Source: Caenispirillum salinarum AK4
Lineage (GTDB): Bacteria > Pseudomonadota > Alphaproteobacteria > Rhodospirillales > Rhodospirillaceae
Assembly: GCF_000315795.1 (NCBI RefSeq)
Contig: NZ_ANHY01000021.1
Coordinates: 62,001-126,000 of the forward strand
Length of the DNA stretch: 64,000 bases
Direction: 5' to 3'
Shown: positions 8,975-17,792 of the stretch, piece by piece
How positions within the stretch are numbered: position 1 is the stretch's first letter
Layout: every line of letters begins with the position of its first letter
The notes under the pieces: model-generated
What the model saw: the letters and a program-made list of their open reading frames with translations, nothing else
Databases searched by the model: none
Told to the model about the DNA's origin: nothing
Position numbers and translations under genes: made by a program

Positions 8975-10714
8975 ATGACTCGCCCGACCGCCGTCCACCA
9001 CCATGCCGACGTCGCCGCGCACCCGGCGCGCGTCGCCGACCGCCCCCGCTCCGACCTTGAAATCGCGCGCGCGGCCCCCCTCAAGCCGATCGCCGAGGTC
9101 GCCACCGACCGCCTGGGGCTGACCGCCGACGACCTGATCCCCTACGGCCGCCACAAGGCCAAGCTGGACCTCGACCGCGTCGCCGACCTGGCCAGCGCGC
9201 CGCGCGGGCGGCTGGTGCTGGTCACCGCCATCACCCCCACTCCCGCAGGCGAGGGCAAGACGACCACCACCGTCGGCCTGGGCGACGGGCTGAACGCCAT
9301 CGGCAAGCGGGCGGCCGTCTGCCTGCGCGAGCCCTCCCTCGGCCCCTGCTTCGGCATGAAGGGCGGGGCGACGGGCGGCGGCCGGGCGCAGGTGGCGCCC
9401 ATCGACGAGATCAACCTGCACTTCACCGGCGACTTCCACGCCGTCACCAGCGCCCACAACCTGCTGTCGGCGCTGCTGGACAACAGCCTGCACTGGGGCA
9501 ACCCGCTGGACATCGACACCCGCCGCGTCACCTGGAAGCGCGTCGCCGACATGAACGACCGGGCCCTGCGCCACATCGTCGCCGGCCTGGGCGGACCCGC
9601 GCAGGGCGTTCCGCGCGAGGACGGCTTCGACATCACCGTGGCGTCGGAGGTCATGGCGATCCTGTGCCTGTCCACGGGACTGGACGACCTGCAGCGGCGG
9701 CTGGGCGACATCATCGTCGGCCGCGCCCGCGACGGCCGCCCGGTGCGTGCCCGCGACGTCGGGGCCGACGGCGCCATGGCCTGCCTGCTGCGCGACGCCA
9801 TGGCGCCCAACCTGGTGCAGTCGCTGGAGCACAACCCGGCCTTCATCCACGGCGGTCCGTTCGCCAACATCGCGCATGGCTGCAACTCGGTCCTCGCCAC
9901 CCGCACGGCCTCGGCCCTGGCCGACGTGACGGTGACCGAGGCCGGCTTCGGCGCCGACCTGGGGGCCGAGAAGTTCCTGCACATCAAGTGCCGCCAGAGC
10001 GGCCTGCGCCCGGACGCCGCCGTGCTGGTCGCGACCGTCCGCGCGCTGAAGATGCACGGCGGCGTCGGCAAGGACGCGCTGGGCATCCCCGACCCGCAGG
10101 CCGTGCGCGCGGGCGGGGCCAACCTGGCCCGCCACGTCGGCAACATGCAGCGCTTCGGTCTGCCCCTGGTGGTGGCGCTCAACCGCTTCTCCGGCGACAC
10201 CGAGGCCGAGGTCGCCGCCGTCCGCGCGCTGTGCGACACCGCCGGCGTGCCGCTGGTGGTGGCCGACCACTGGGCCTCCGGCGGCGGCGGCGCGGTCGCA
10301 TTGGCCGAGGCCGTGGACGCGCTCACCCAGGAGCCGACGCCCGAGCCCCGCTTCCTGTACGAGGAGTCCCTGCCGCTGGCCGAGAAGATCGAGGCCGTGG
10401 CGACGGGGCTGTACGGCGCCGCCGGGGTGGTGATCGAGCCAAAGGTGCTGCGCCAGTTGCAGGAGTTCGAGGCCCTGGGCTACGGTCGCCTGCCGGTCTG
10501 CATCGCCAAGACGCAATACAGTTTTTCCGCCGACCCGTCGGCCAAGGGCGCGCCGGACGGCCACATGCTGCCGGTGCGCGAAGTGCGGCTGGCCGCCGGC
10601 GCGGGGTTCGTGGTGGCGGTGTGCGGCGACATCATGACCATGCCGGGCCTGCCCCGCCAACCGGCGGCCCTGCGCATGCACCTGAACACCGCCGGCCATG
10701 TCGACGGGTTCTGA
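8975..10714 (+). CDS. fhs: Formate--tetrahydrofolate ligase
   Basis: This 579-aa enzyme joins formate to THF using ATP, or in reverse recovers ATP and formate from 10-formyl-THF made from demethylated C1 units. Diagnostic sequence includes the P-loop [13 protein letters not shown] (about residues 88-100), [16 protein letters not shown], and [11 protein letters not shown] followed by [10 protein letters not shown]. The ATG at 8975 was chosen because the canonical N-terminal region begins shortly after it and a GGAG site lies upstream; an ATG 45 bases earlier lacks both. The gene ends ten bases before the convergent nitrile hydratase cluster. Fhs at the end of a sarcosine/dimethylglycine operon is a reasonable outlet for excess methylene-THF. 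Confidence 0.96.
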   Translation: MTRPTAVHHHADVAAHPARVADRPRSDLEIARAAPLKPIAEVATDRLGLTADDLIPYGRHKAKLDLDRVADLASAPRGRLVLVTAITPTPAGEGKTTTTVGLGDGLNAIGKRAAVCLREPSLGPCFGMKGGATGGGRAQVAPIDEINLHFTGDFHAVTSAHNLLSALLDNSLHWGNPLDIDTRRVTWKRVADMNDRALRHIVAGLGGPAQGVPREDGFDITVASEVMAILCLSTGLDDLQRRLGDIIVGRARDGRPVRARDVGADGAMACLLRDAMAPNLVQSLEHNPAFIHGGPFANIAHGCNSVLATRTASALADVTVTEAGFGADLGAEKFLHIKCRQSGLRPDAAVLVATVRALKMHGGVGKDALGIPDPQAVRAGGANLARHVGNMQRFGLPLVVALNRFSGDTEAEVAAVRALCDTAGVPLVVADHWASGGGGAVALAEAVDALTQEPTPEPRFLYEESLPLAEKIEAVATGLYGAAGVVIEPKVLRQLQEFEALGYGRLPVCIAKTQYSFSADPSAKGAPDGHMLPVREVRLAAGAGFVVAVCGDIMTMPGLPRQPAALRMHLNTAGHVDGF

Positions 10715-10723
10715 CGACAGAGG

Positions 10724-11077
10724 TCAGGAGGCCCCGAGGCGGACGGGCGTTCCGTGGGGCGTGGTGCGGTAGGCCTCCGCCCACGCCTCCTTCAGGGCCT
10801 CCAGCGCCGGCTTCTCGGCCTCGCCGCGCGCGGCCAGAAGCATCTCCAGCGCCGTCACCCAGTGCTCCCAATAGGCCGCGCCGTCCACCGGGCGGCCGGC
10901 CGTGCGGGCCATGGACAAGACGGTGCCGAAGGTTTCCGTCCACTCGGCCCAGGTGAACAGGCCCGTCTCCGACAGGTGCACGGCCATGGCGAAGGCCTGG
11001 GCCTGCCAGGGCTCCTCGAACGGGCGCTCGGGCATGGGCACGGGCGCGGGCACGGCGCGGCGGGTGTCAGACGGCAT
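10724..11077 (-). CDS. Nitrile hydratase accessory (activator) protein
   Basis: A 117-aa protein similar to the N-terminal half of nitrile hydratase beta subunits, which is typical of the small activators that deliver cobalt to the alpha subunit by subunit swapping. Recognisable features are the RPFEEPWQAQAFAMAVHLSE segment, a LFTWAEWTETFG helix and an AYWEHWVTALE motif. It overlaps the end of the beta subunit gene by 11 bases, giving the order alpha-beta-activator usual for cobalt enzymes. It would act in the cytoplasm during maturation of the hydratase. No separate cobalt transporter is visible in the window. Confidence 0.88.
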   Translation of the reverse strand: MPSDTRRAVPAPVPMPERPFEEPWQAQAFAMAVHLSETGLFTWAEWTETFGTVLSMARTAGRPVDGAAYWEHWVTALEMLLAARGEAEKPALEALKEAWAEAYRTTPHGTPVRLGAS

Positions 11078-11726
11078 CGAGGTAGGGCTCCCACAGGTCC
11101 AGCGTCACGGTGTCGCGCGGATGGGCGTCCGGCCCCCACAGCTCCCGCGCCGTGAAGCGCACGGCATAGAGCGGCTGCGGGTCCTCGCCCCGGAAATGGG
11201 CGTTGGAGTCGGGGAAGACATGGCCGCCGTGGTGCTGCACCACTTCTCCCACCTTGCCGCGGGCATAGCGCGGCAGGCGCGTGTGGCCGTCCGGGTTGAG
11301 GTTTTTCGCCCGCACCCGGTCGCCGACGGCAAAGCGCGGCGCCCGATCGAGCGGACGCGCCGAAGGCCCGCCCTTGCGCAGTACCGGCCCGACCCGCTCG
11401 GGCGTCAGCGGCGGCTCGGCCCTGGGTGCATCGGGGTCAGGCGCGCACGACGCGGCCTCTTCGGCGGAAATCAGGCCGTGCTCGACCATCATGTCGGTCA
11501 GCGCGGCGATCCAGCGCTCATAGTACGTGTAGTCGAGATACGCAGCCGGCGGGATGCGCTCGCGGGCGTGGCGGCTGGCGTCGATGTTCCACTTGCCCCA
11601 GGCGGCCATGGCCAGCGTCAGGGCCAGCGCGCGCCTTTCCCAGTCGGCGTGGAAGACCGGCTCGTCCGGCTCGGGGCGCACGGGGCCGAAGCCGTGCATC
11701 CCGCCCATGTCGTGGATGCCGTTCAT
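11067..11726 (-). CDS. nthB: Nitrile hydratase beta subunit
   Basis: Beta subunit (219 aa) of nitrile hydratase, which hydrates nitriles to amides. The N-terminus [16 protein letters not shown] is the hallmark of this subunit. The C-terminal SH3-like part contains [23 protein letters not shown] and a [13 protein letters not shown] motif. The start at 11726 was chosen because the protein begins exactly with the family N-terminus and the ATG overlaps the TGA of the alpha gene. A longer in-frame extension upstream lies inside the alpha gene and is not credible. Together with the alpha subunit it would form the cytoplasmic heterodimer or heterotetramer. Confidence 0.95.
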   Translation of the reverse strand: MNGIHDMGGMHGFGPVRPEPDEPVFHADWERRALALTLAMAAWGKWNIDASRHARERIPPAAYLDYTYYERWIAALTDMMVEHGLISAEEAASCAPDPDAPRAEPPLTPERVGPVLRKGGPSARPLDRAPRFAVGDRVRAKNLNPDGHTRLPRYARGKVGEVVQHHGGHVFPDSNAHFRGEDPQPLYAVRFTARELWGPDAHPRDTVTLDLWEPYLDAV

Positions 11727-12349
11727 CGCCCGGCCTCCGCGGGCGACAGGGCGACGCCGGTGCCGATCATGGAATCGCGGGTGACCAGGTCGGCGAGCTG
11801 GTCTTCCGCCAGGCCTTCGGTGCCGGCGGGGCGCTGGGGGATCACCAGGTAACGCGTCTCGGCGGTGGAGTCCCAGACGCGCACCTCGATCTCGTCGGAC
11901 AGCCTGATGCCGAAGTCCGCCAGCACGCCGCGCGGGTCGATGACCGCGCGCGAGCGGTAGGCGTCGGACTTGTACCACACCGGCGGCAGGCCCAGGACGG
12001 ACCAGGGATAGCAGCTGCACAGGGTGCAGACGACCATGTTGTGGACGGTGTCGGTGTTCTCGGCGATCACCATGTGCTCGCCCTGCCGGCCCTCGTATCC
12101 CAGTTCGGCGATGGCGGCGGTGGCATCGGTCCGCAGGCGCTCCAGGTAGGCGGGATCGCTCCAGGCCTTCGCCACCACGCGGGCGCCGTTGCGCGGGCCG
12201 ACGCGGTGCTCGTAGGTGTCGACGATCTCGTCCAGCGCGGCGGGGTCGACCAGTCCCTTTTCCGTCAGCAGGGTTTCCAGCGCCTTGACGCGCAGCGCGG
12301 GGTCGGAGGGAACGGCCTGATGGTCATGGTCGTGACCGTCGTGCGGCAT
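11723..12349 (-). CDS. nthA: Nitrile hydratase alpha subunit, cobalt type
   Basis: Catalytic alpha subunit (208 aa). The metal-binding claw is C108-T-L-C111-S-C113. A threonine between the first two cysteines (CTLC) marks the cobalt form, whereas iron enzymes carry CSLC. In characterised enzymes two of these cysteines are oxidised to sulfinic and sulfenic acids. The N-terminus is unusually rich in histidine and aspartate (HDGHDHDH), which could bind metal, but that is inference. The ribosome-binding site GGAGG is ten bases upstream. The gene begins about 25 bases after the LysR terminator hairpin, so little room is left for a separate promoter. No amidase gene is seen downstream to use the amide product. 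Confidence 0.96.
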   Translation of the reverse strand: MPHDGHDHDHQAVPSDPALRVKALETLLTEKGLVDPAALDEIVDTYEHRVGPRNGARVVAKAWSDPAYLERLRTDATAAIAELGYEGRQGEHMVIAENTDTVHNMVVCTLCSCYPWSVLGLPPVWYKSDAYRSRAVIDPRGVLADFGIRLSDEIEVRVWDSTAETRYLVIPQRPAGTEGLAEDQLADLVTRDSMIGTGVALSPAEAGR

Positions 12350-12371
12350 GGGTCAAGGTCCTCCGGCACAA

Positions 12372-12411
12372 GGAAAAAGGGCTCCCGATGGTGGCGCATC
12401 GGAAGCCCTTT
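12372..12411 (-). terminator. Intrinsic terminator of the LysR gene
   Basis: A 15-bp stem with a single mismatch and a six-base loop (12376-12390 with 12397-12411) runs directly into a run of T on the minus strand. It lies 26 bases past the LysR stop and ends about 25 bases before the nitrile hydratase alpha start, so it also sits where a leader attenuator would be. Confidence 0.85.
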
Positions 12412-12436
12412 CGCAACGGTCGGATACTCGCCCGCC

Positions 12437-13348
12437 CTACTTGCGCTCGGCCAGCTTGCGCAGCAGGAAATCGCGGAAGACGGCGACGCGCTTGGAGTGA
12501 CGCAACTCCTCGGGATAGACGAAGAAGCAGTCGAAGCCGGGCCCGCGCAGTTCCGGCAGCACCTGGACCAGATTGGTGGCCTCGGTGGAGAAGTAGTCGG
12601 GCATGGCGGCGATGCCGAGCCCCGACTGCACGGCCCGGAAGATGCCGTAGATGTTGTTGACCCGCAGCACCGGCTGGCGGCGCTGGCGCGGCACGCCGCC
12701 GGCGGTCAGCAGCCAGTTCATGTTGTCGACCGGCGCCTTGGCGTCCTCGCCGTAGACGATGAGGCGGTGGTTGTCCAGGTCCTCGGGATGCTTGGGAATG
12801 CCGTACTTCTTCAGGTATTCCGGCGAGGCGTAGATCTGGTAGTGCAGCCCCATCAGGTGGCGCTGCACCAGGTCGGGCTGGCGCGGCGGGTGGAAGCGAA
12901 TCGCCACGTCCGCCTCGCGCATGGCCAGGTCCACCTCCCCGTCATCGAGCAGAAGGCTCATGTCGATGTGGGGGTAGGTGTCCATGAACTCCTTGATGCG
13001 CGGGGTCAGCCAGACCGAGCCGAAGGCGACCGTGGTGGTCACCTTCAGCGGGCCTTCCGGACGCTCGCGGCTTTCGGTCAGGCGGGCTTCCGCCATGGAC
13101 AGCTTGGCGAAGACCTCGTGCACCGTGTTGTACAGAAGCTCGCCCTGTTCCGTCAGGATCAGGCCGCGGGCGTGGCGGTGGAAGAGGGAGACCGTCAGGC
13201 TTTCCTCCAGCGCGCTGATCTGCCGGCTGACCGCCGACTGACTGAGGTTCAGCGTTTCCCCGGCGTGGGTGAAGGAGCCTGCTTCCGCCACCGCATGGAA
13301 GATGCGCAGCTTGTCCCAGTCCATCCTGCTGCCGGCGCGGTGCGGCAT
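12437..13348 (-). CDS. LysR-type transcriptional regulator
   Basis: A 303-aa regulator. Residues 9-70 form the winged helix-turn-helix (MDWDKLRIFHAVAEAGSF, then LNLSQSAVSRQISALE), and the rest is a periplasmic-binding-protein-like effector domain. The start at 13348 was selected because an AGGGAGG site lies five bases upstream. An ATG 21 bases earlier lacks a site, and an internal ATG at 13324 gives the bare family N-terminus. The gene follows trxB by about 54 bases on the same strand. A link to thiol redox control or to the downstream nitrile hydratase is possible from position, but the sequence does not name an effector. Confidence 0.9.
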   Translation of the reverse strand: MPHRAGSRMDWDKLRIFHAVAEAGSFTHAGETLNLSQSAVSRQISALEESLTVSLFHRHARGLILTEQGELLYNTVHEVFAKLSMAEARLTESRERPEGPLKVTTTVAFGSVWLTPRIKEFMDTYPHIDMSLLLDDGEVDLAMREADVAIRFHPPRQPDLVQRHLMGLHYQIYASPEYLKKYGIPKHPEDLDNHRLIVYGEDAKAPVDNMNWLLTAGGVPRQRRQPVLRVNNIYGIFRAVQSGLGIAAMPDYFSTEATNLVQVLPELRGPGFDCFFVYPEELRHSKRVAVFRDFLLRKLAERK

Positions 13349-13402
13349 GGAGGCCTCCCTGCGAGCCATTGTCTGTTCTTCAGCCTTGTTGTTGAACCTG
13401 TA

Positions 13403-14350
13403 TCAGGTCTGGCCGTGGAGCGCCAGGAAGCGGTCGGCCTCGATCGCCGCCATGCAGCCTGTGCCGGCGGCGGTGACGGCCTGGCGGTAGACGTGGTCCT
13501 GCACGTCGCCGGCGGCATAGACGCCGGGGATGCTGGTGGCGGTCGAGTCGGGCTTGGTGATCAGGTAGCCGTTCTCGTCCATCTCCAACTGGCCCTGGAA
13601 CAGCGCCGTGTTCGGCGTGTGGCCGATGGCGATGAACACACCTTCCAGCGGCAGTTCCGACACCGCGTCGGTCTTGACGTTGCGCAGCTTCACGCCGGTC
13701 ACGCCCAGCGGCTCGCCGCCGCCCAGCACGTCGTCCAGCACCGAGTCCCAGACGGGCTCGACCTTGGGGTTGGCGAACAGGCGATCCTGCATGATCTTCT
13801 CCGCCCGCAGCTCGTCGCGGCGGTGGATCAGGTAGACCTTGCTGGCATGGTTGGTCAGGAAGATGGCTTCCTCGACGGCCGTGTTGCCGCCGCCGACCAC
13901 GGCCACGACCTTGTTGCGGAAGAAGAACCCGTCGCAGGTGGCGCAGGCCGACACGCCGAAGCCCTGGAAGCGCGACTCGCTCTCCAGACCCAACCAGCGG
14001 GCCGAGGCGCCGGTGGAGATGACCAGGGTTTCGCCGTAGTACACATCGCCCGAATCGGCAACCGCCTTGAACGGGCGCTGGGACAGGTCGACCTCGGTGA
14101 TGGTGTCGTGCATCCAGGTGGTGCCGACGTTCTCCGCCTGCTTCTGCATCTGCTCCATCAGCCAGGGGCCCTGGATGGGATCGGCGAAGCCCGGGTAGTT
14201 CTCGACATCGGTGGTGATGGTCAACTGACCGCCCGGCTGGATGCCGGACACCAGGATCGGGGCCAAGTTGGCGCGCGCGGCGTAGACGGCGGCGGTGCAG
14301 CCCGCCGGGCCGGAACCGAGAATGAGAACCTTGGTGTGATGCTCTGCCAT
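13403..14350 (-). CDS. trxB: Thioredoxin reductase
   Basis: A 315-aa low-molecular-weight thioredoxin reductase that uses NADPH and FAD to reduce thioredoxin in the cytoplasm. It shows the FAD motif LGSGPAGCTAA (residues 11-21), the redox-active pair C136-A-T-C139, the NADPH motif VVGGGNTAVEEA and the C-terminal FAD segment GVYAAGDVQD. The length is normal. It lies 216 bases downstream of the peroxiredoxin gene on the same strand, and the two products form a natural peroxide-reducing route. A LysR gene follows closely. Confidence 0.97.
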   Translation of the reverse strand: MAEHHTKVLILGSGPAGCTAAVYAARANLAPILVSGIQPGGQLTITTDVENYPGFADPIQGPWLMEQMQKQAENVGTTWMHDTITEVDLSQRPFKAVADSGDVYYGETLVISTGASARWLGLESESRFQGFGVSACATCDGFFFRNKVVAVVGGGNTAVEEAIFLTNHASKVYLIHRRDELRAEKIMQDRLFANPKVEPVWDSVLDDVLGGGEPLGVTGVKLRNVKTDAVSELPLEGVFIAIGHTPNTALFQGQLEMDENGYLITKPDSTATSIPGVYAAGDVQDHVYRQAVTAAGTGCMAAIEADRFLALHGQT

Positions 14351-14510
14351 GTCCTGCGAAGGCCTCTTGGTCTGTCACCCCGCCGGCACAGGCCGCGGGG
14401 GTCGGGTTTTCAAACGTGGCGGCGAGAATAGTGACGGCGGCGGGGGCGCGCAACTGCGCCGCGCCCGGACCGGCCCGAAACACGACCCCTGTCCGCCGCC
14501 GAAACGCGAC

Positions 14511-14536
14511 GAGGCGCCCGATCGCTCGGGCGCCTC
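14511..14536 (-). terminator. Hairpin after the peroxiredoxin gene
   Basis: A perfect 11-bp stem (gaggcgcccga with its complement) and a four-base loop lie 30 bases downstream of the ahpC stop on the minus strand. The bases that follow contain only a short TTT, so termination may be partial and allow read-through into trxB. Confidence 0.6.
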
Positions 14537-14565
14537 GCGCATGAAGGCGGTGATGCCGGAGCCGA

Positions 14566-15192
14566 TTACAGCTCGCTGGCGCTTTCCTTCAGGAAGGCGG
14601 CGACGCCGTCCGGCGTGGCCTGCATGCCCTTCTTGCCCTTGGTCCAGCCGGCGGGGCAGACCTCGCCGTGCTCTTCGTGGAAGGCCAGGGCGTCGACCAT
14701 GCGCAGGGCCTCGTCGACGTTGCGGCCCAGCGGCAGGTCGTTGATGGTGGCGTGGCGAACGTTGAAGTTCTTGTCGATCAGGAACGAACCACGCAGGGCG
14801 ACGCCGGCGTCCTCCAGCAGCACGCCGAAGTCACGGGCGATCTGCTTGTTCAGGTCGGCCACCATGGGGAACTTGACGTTGCCCAGGCCGCCTTCGTCCT
14901 GCGGGGTCTTCTTCCAGGCCAGGTGGGTGAACTGGCTGTCGACGGAGACGGAAACGACCTTGCAGCCCTTCTCCTCGAACTGCGCCATGCGGTGATCGTG
15001 GGCGATGATCTCCGACGGGCACACGAAGGTGAAGTCGAGCGGGTAGAAGAACACCCAGCCGTAGCTGCCCTTCAGGTAGTCCTTCAGGCTGAATTCGGCG
15101 TTGATGGAGTTGTCACCCATCACGGCCTGGGCGGTGAAGTCCGGGGCCTGCTTGCCGACCAGCGAGGTCACGGTGGGGGTGGTCTCGGTCAT
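14566..15192 (-). CDS. ahpC: 2-Cys peroxiredoxin (AhpC/Prx1 type)
   Basis: A 208-aa typical two-cysteine peroxiredoxin that reduces hydrogen peroxide and organic hydroperoxides. The peroxidatic cysteine is C58 in the motif FYPLDFTFVCPSE and the resolving cysteine is C179 in EVCPAGW. The start at 15192 gives the normal family N-terminus. A much longer in-frame extension upstream has no family match and runs through the promoter region. A GGAG site lies about ten bases ahead. It probably draws reducing power from thioredoxin through the neighbouring trxB. An OxyR-type operator was looked for upstream but not recognised. Confidence 0.95.
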   Translation of the reverse strand: MTETTPTVTSLVGKQAPDFTAQAVMGDNSINAEFSLKDYLKGSYGWVFFYPLDFTFVCPSEIIAHDHRMAQFEEKGCKVVSVSVDSQFTHLAWKKTPQDEGGLGNVKFPMVADLNKQIARDFGVLLEDAGVALRGSFLIDKNFNVRHATINDLPLGRNVDEALRMVDALAFHEEHGEVCPAGWTKGKKGMQATPDGVAAFLKESASEL

Positions 15193-15636
15193 GATTGCTC
15201 GCTCCGTTCTCGAAAATGTCTTTCTGGATCGCAAGGACCCGAGTGCGGCCTCTATGTAGACGCCGGGCGCCCCGGTTTGCAAGTCGGAATGATTAAATTG
15301 TAGCGCCCACACCGCTTGCGCGCCGTAGGGCGCAGACGCTGCACCTCCCGATCGCCGGGCGGCCCTGCCCGACTCGGGCATGCGGGAATCTCCGCAACCC
15401 CACCGCCGCGGCGCACCGATCGGCGCTTTTCGCAGCGGTGCCATGCAGCATTCGGGCTTGTCCCGCGTTCCCGATGAAACGACGTTACCCGGCTTCGCGT
15501 CAATGGGCACATGAAAAATGACGCCTTTGGCCCGAAACCCTTATTGTCATTGCCGCGCGCGGCCATTACCTTGAAATATCATTGCGCCGGAGCGACATAA
15601 GATTCCGGCGGAACACCGGGGAGGATAATTTACGAC
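15193..15636. promoter_or_regulatory. Divergent intergenic region between ahpC and lrp-like gene
   Basis: This 444-base stretch separates the minus-strand peroxiredoxin from the plus-strand Lrp-type regulator and must hold both promoters. On the minus strand a TACAAT hexamer near 15296-15301 is a plausible -10 element for ahpC, giving a leader of roughly 100 bases. On the plus strand a TTGAAA lies about 70 bases before the regulator start, and a GGGGAGG ribosome-binding site precedes its ATG. The middle (about 15310-15500) shows no credible gene. No regulator-binding site could be assigned with confidence. Confidence 0.45.
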
Positions 15637-16146
15637 ATGCAGCGGGTGAAGCTTGATCGCATCGATCGGCGCATCCTGAGCGACCTGCAGGCGGATGGCC
15701 GGATGACCAACGTGGAGCTGGCCCGCCGTGCAGGCATCTCGGCTCCGCCCTGCCTTCGGCGCGTGCGGGCGCTGGAGGAAGCGGGGTTCATTCGTGGCTA
15801 CCACGCCGACATCGACCCCGGGGCGCTCAACTACAACGTCACGGTGTTCGCCCATGTCGGCCTCAACAGCCAGGCCGAAGCCGACCTGCGCGCGTTCGAA
15901 GGGCTGGTGAACGATTGGCCCGAGGTGCGCGAATGCCACATGCTGGCCGGCGAGACCGACTTCCTGCTCAAGGTGGTGGCGCACGACTGGGACGACTATC
16001 AGCGTTTCCTCACCACGCGGCTGACGGCGGCGCCGAACGTTGCGCACGTGAAGTCGGCGCTGGCGATTCGCACCGGCAAGCAGCAGCCGGGCGTGCCCAT
16101 CGACGTCGAGGAAGGCCCCGAGCCGCATCCGGAGGCCGACTCGTAG
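15637..16146 (+). CDS. Lrp/AsnC-family transcriptional regulator
   Basis: A 169-aa member of the feast/famine regulator family. Residues 5-65 form the AsnC-type helix-turn-helix (LDRIDRRILSDLQADGRM, then NVELARRAGISAPPCLRRV). Residues 70-150 form the RAM ligand-binding domain, with the expected ECHMLAGETDFLLKV segment around the dimer/ligand interface. The closest expectation is a leucine- or general amino-acid-responsive regulator. A branched-chain aminotransferase lies on the other side of a repeat element, on the opposite strand. It is divergent from ahpC, and a GGGGAGG ribosome-binding site supports the start. Confidence 0.93.
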   Translation: MQRVKLDRIDRRILSDLQADGRMTNVELARRAGISAPPCLRRVRALEEAGFIRGYHADIDPGALNYNVTVFAHVGLNSQAEADLRAFEGLVNDWPEVRECHMLAGETDFLLKVVAHDWDDYQRFLTTRLTAAPNVAHVKSALAIRTGKQQPGVPIDVEEGPEPHPEADS

Positions 16147-16181
16147 GCCGGGCTGGACGCGGCTGGCGGTGGTTTAGGGAT

Positions 16182-16430
16182 GCCACCAAGACACGAAGAA
16201 CACCAAGAGGGTGTGCTGACGGGGGCGGTGTCGCTACAATGGCTGGCGTGGGTTCTTGAACCACCAAGACACCAAGACAGCGCGCGAAGGCGCGCCATCC
16301 TCATTCCGGTGTCCGCTTTAGCCAGGTCTTCGACAAGGTGATGAATAAGGAATCGCGGGAGCGCGAGGGAGCCCGTGGCTCCCTCGCATCATATTCCGGC
16401 GCAGCCGGAAAGCCCTGGTGTCTTGGTGGC
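16182..16430 (+). repeat. Interspersed inverted-repeat element, copy A (with extra partial arm)
   Basis: The core (16257-16430, about 174 bp) begins with ACCACCAAGACACCAAGA and ends with the complement TGGTGTCTTGGTGG. Inside are the nested palindromes gcgcgcgaaggcgcgc and gagggagcccgtggctccctc. A second, diverged left arm occurs at 16182-16208. Copies B and C read as its reverse complement and copy D has the same orientation. The element fills the 317-base gap between the Lrp-type gene and the aminotransferase; no gene is credible in it. Confidence 0.85.
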
Positions 16431-16463
16431 CTCGCCGCACACCGCCACCGGAGCCTGCCGCGC

Positions 16464-17327
16464 TCACGGCCGGCCATGCTCTCGCGCATAGGCGAAGTAC
16501 AGCTCCCGCGCCCGCTCGTACAGCGGCCCCTTCATGAACGTCCGGTCGTTCAGCTGCTTGCACCAGCCCAGCTTCTGATAGTTGCCGGTGGCAAAGACCT
16601 CGTCGGCGCCCAGCACCTCGTTCCAGGTGATGGCGTGTTCCTCCACGGTCACGCCGGAGTCGCGCAGCAGCTTGATGACGCGCTGGCGGGTCAGGCCGTT
16701 GAGGAAGGTGCCGTTGGGCGCCGGCGTGTGGACGACGCCGCCCTTGCCGAAGAACAGGTTGGTGTAGGCGAATTCCGCAACGTTCCCCGACGGGTCGAGC
16801 ATGACGGCGGTGTCGCATCCCTTCGCCTTGGCCTCGGCGACGGCGCGCCCGGTGTTGGGGTACAGGCAGCTTGCCTTGGCTTCCGTGGGGGCCATGTCGC
16901 GGGCGGGACGGCGGAAGCTGGACAGCATGGCCTTGAAGCCGTCGGCCGGCGGCAGCGGCGACGGATAGATGGACATGCCGAACCCGACGTCGTGGCTGTC
17001 GGGGACGATGAAGCCCGACTCGCCCCAGAACATGGGGCAGATGTAGAGCTGCGAGTCGCGGGGAAAACGGCGGATGCCCTCCCATGCCAGCTCGGCGATC
17101 TCGGCGCCGGTGATCTGGGGCTGCATGCCCAGCACGCGGGCGGACGTTACGGCGCGTTCGCAGTGGGGCAGCAGGTCCGGCGCGACGCCGTCGAAATAGC
17201 GGGCCCCGTCGAACACCACCGAGCCCAGCCACACCCCGTGGGTGCGCGGTCCCAGCAGCTTGGGGTTGCCGACGTGCCATTCCCCTTGCGCGTAGACGAC
17301 GCCTTCCGTCGCGATCTGGCCCTTCAT
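16464..17327 (-). CDS. Branched-chain amino acid aminotransferase (class IV PLP enzyme)
   Basis: A 287-aa fold-type IV PLP aminotransferase. It shows the early segment THGVWLGSVVFDGARYFDG, the probable PLP lysine in TEAKASCLYPNTGRA, the phosphate-site region AEFAYTNLFF and the FLNGLTRQRVIKLL helix. It would transfer amino groups between glutamate and branched-chain oxo acids. A second class IV enzyme at 44399-45310 looks like the main IlvE, so this one may prefer another substrate, for example D-amino acids or aminodeoxychorismate; sequence alone cannot decide. The start at 17327 has a GAGGAG site just upstream; in-frame extension further upstream lacks family similarity. Confidence 0.88.
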   Translation of the reverse strand: MKGQIATEGVVYAQGEWHVGNPKLLGPRTHGVWLGSVVFDGARYFDGVAPDLLPHCERAVTSARVLGMQPQITGAEIAELAWEGIRRFPRDSQLYICPMFWGESGFIVPDSHDVGFGMSIYPSPLPPADGFKAMLSSFRRPARDMAPTEAKASCLYPNTGRAVAEAKAKGCDTAVMLDPSGNVAEFAYTNLFFGKGGVVHTPAPNGTFLNGLTRQRVIKLLRDSGVTVEEHAITWNEVLGADEVFATGNYQKLGWCKQLNDRTFMKGPLYERARELYFAYAREHGRP

Positions 17328-17453
17328 GGCGCTCCTCGATTTTATGCTTGGCCGCCGGCGAGCGCGGCGGCGTGAGAGCGGTTGGTGATCCTGATTGGAA
17401 CGCTCAGGATAGCCACGGGCTGCCGCCCCTGTCCAACGCCGCGGCACGCGCCG

Positions 17454-17717
17454 TTACAGGGCGCGACGGCGCCAGTGTTCGGCCTCCGCCCGCGCCCACT
17501 CCAGGCGGTCGGCGCAACGGGACAGGGCCGCCGAAGGGGCGGCGCGGCGGCGCAGGTGGGCGACGTCGGCGCGGGCGCGGGCGGCCATGCGCGCCAGGGC
17601 GCGGGCGCGGGCAAGCGCCTGGCGGCGGCGCAGCACCGCCTCGTCCACCACCGTCCCCAGGGCCAGGGCGCACGGCACCGGCCCATTGAAGCGGCGCTCC
17701 AGCGTTTCGGGCAGCAT
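17454..17717 (-). CDS. Small arginine/alanine-rich protein, function unknown
   Basis: An 87-aa protein with an AAGGAG ribosome-binding site six or seven bases before the ATG at 17717. It is predicted to be almost wholly helical, rich in alanine and arginine, with a repeated ARARALARMAARARAD-like helix and a RLEWARAEAEHWRRRAL tail. It is not recognised. It lies between the aminotransferase and the phage-type repressor on the same strand as the repressor, so it may belong to the phage-derived block and mark its left edge. Confidence 0.55.
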   Translation of the reverse strand: MLPETLERRFNGPVPCALALGTVVDEAVLRRRQALARARALARMAARARADVAHLRRRAAPSAALSRCADRLEWARAEAEHWRRRAL

Positions 17718-17792
17718 GACAGGCTCCTTCCGGCGAATCTCGGAGGGGAGAATTAGGACCACAGTCCTTTGCCTGTGGTCAAGGAAAATGAT

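Noticed and set aside
14995-15510. Extended N-terminus of the peroxiredoxin up to 15510
   Set aside because: The family N-terminus and ribosome-binding site fit the start at 15192; the extension covers the promoter region.
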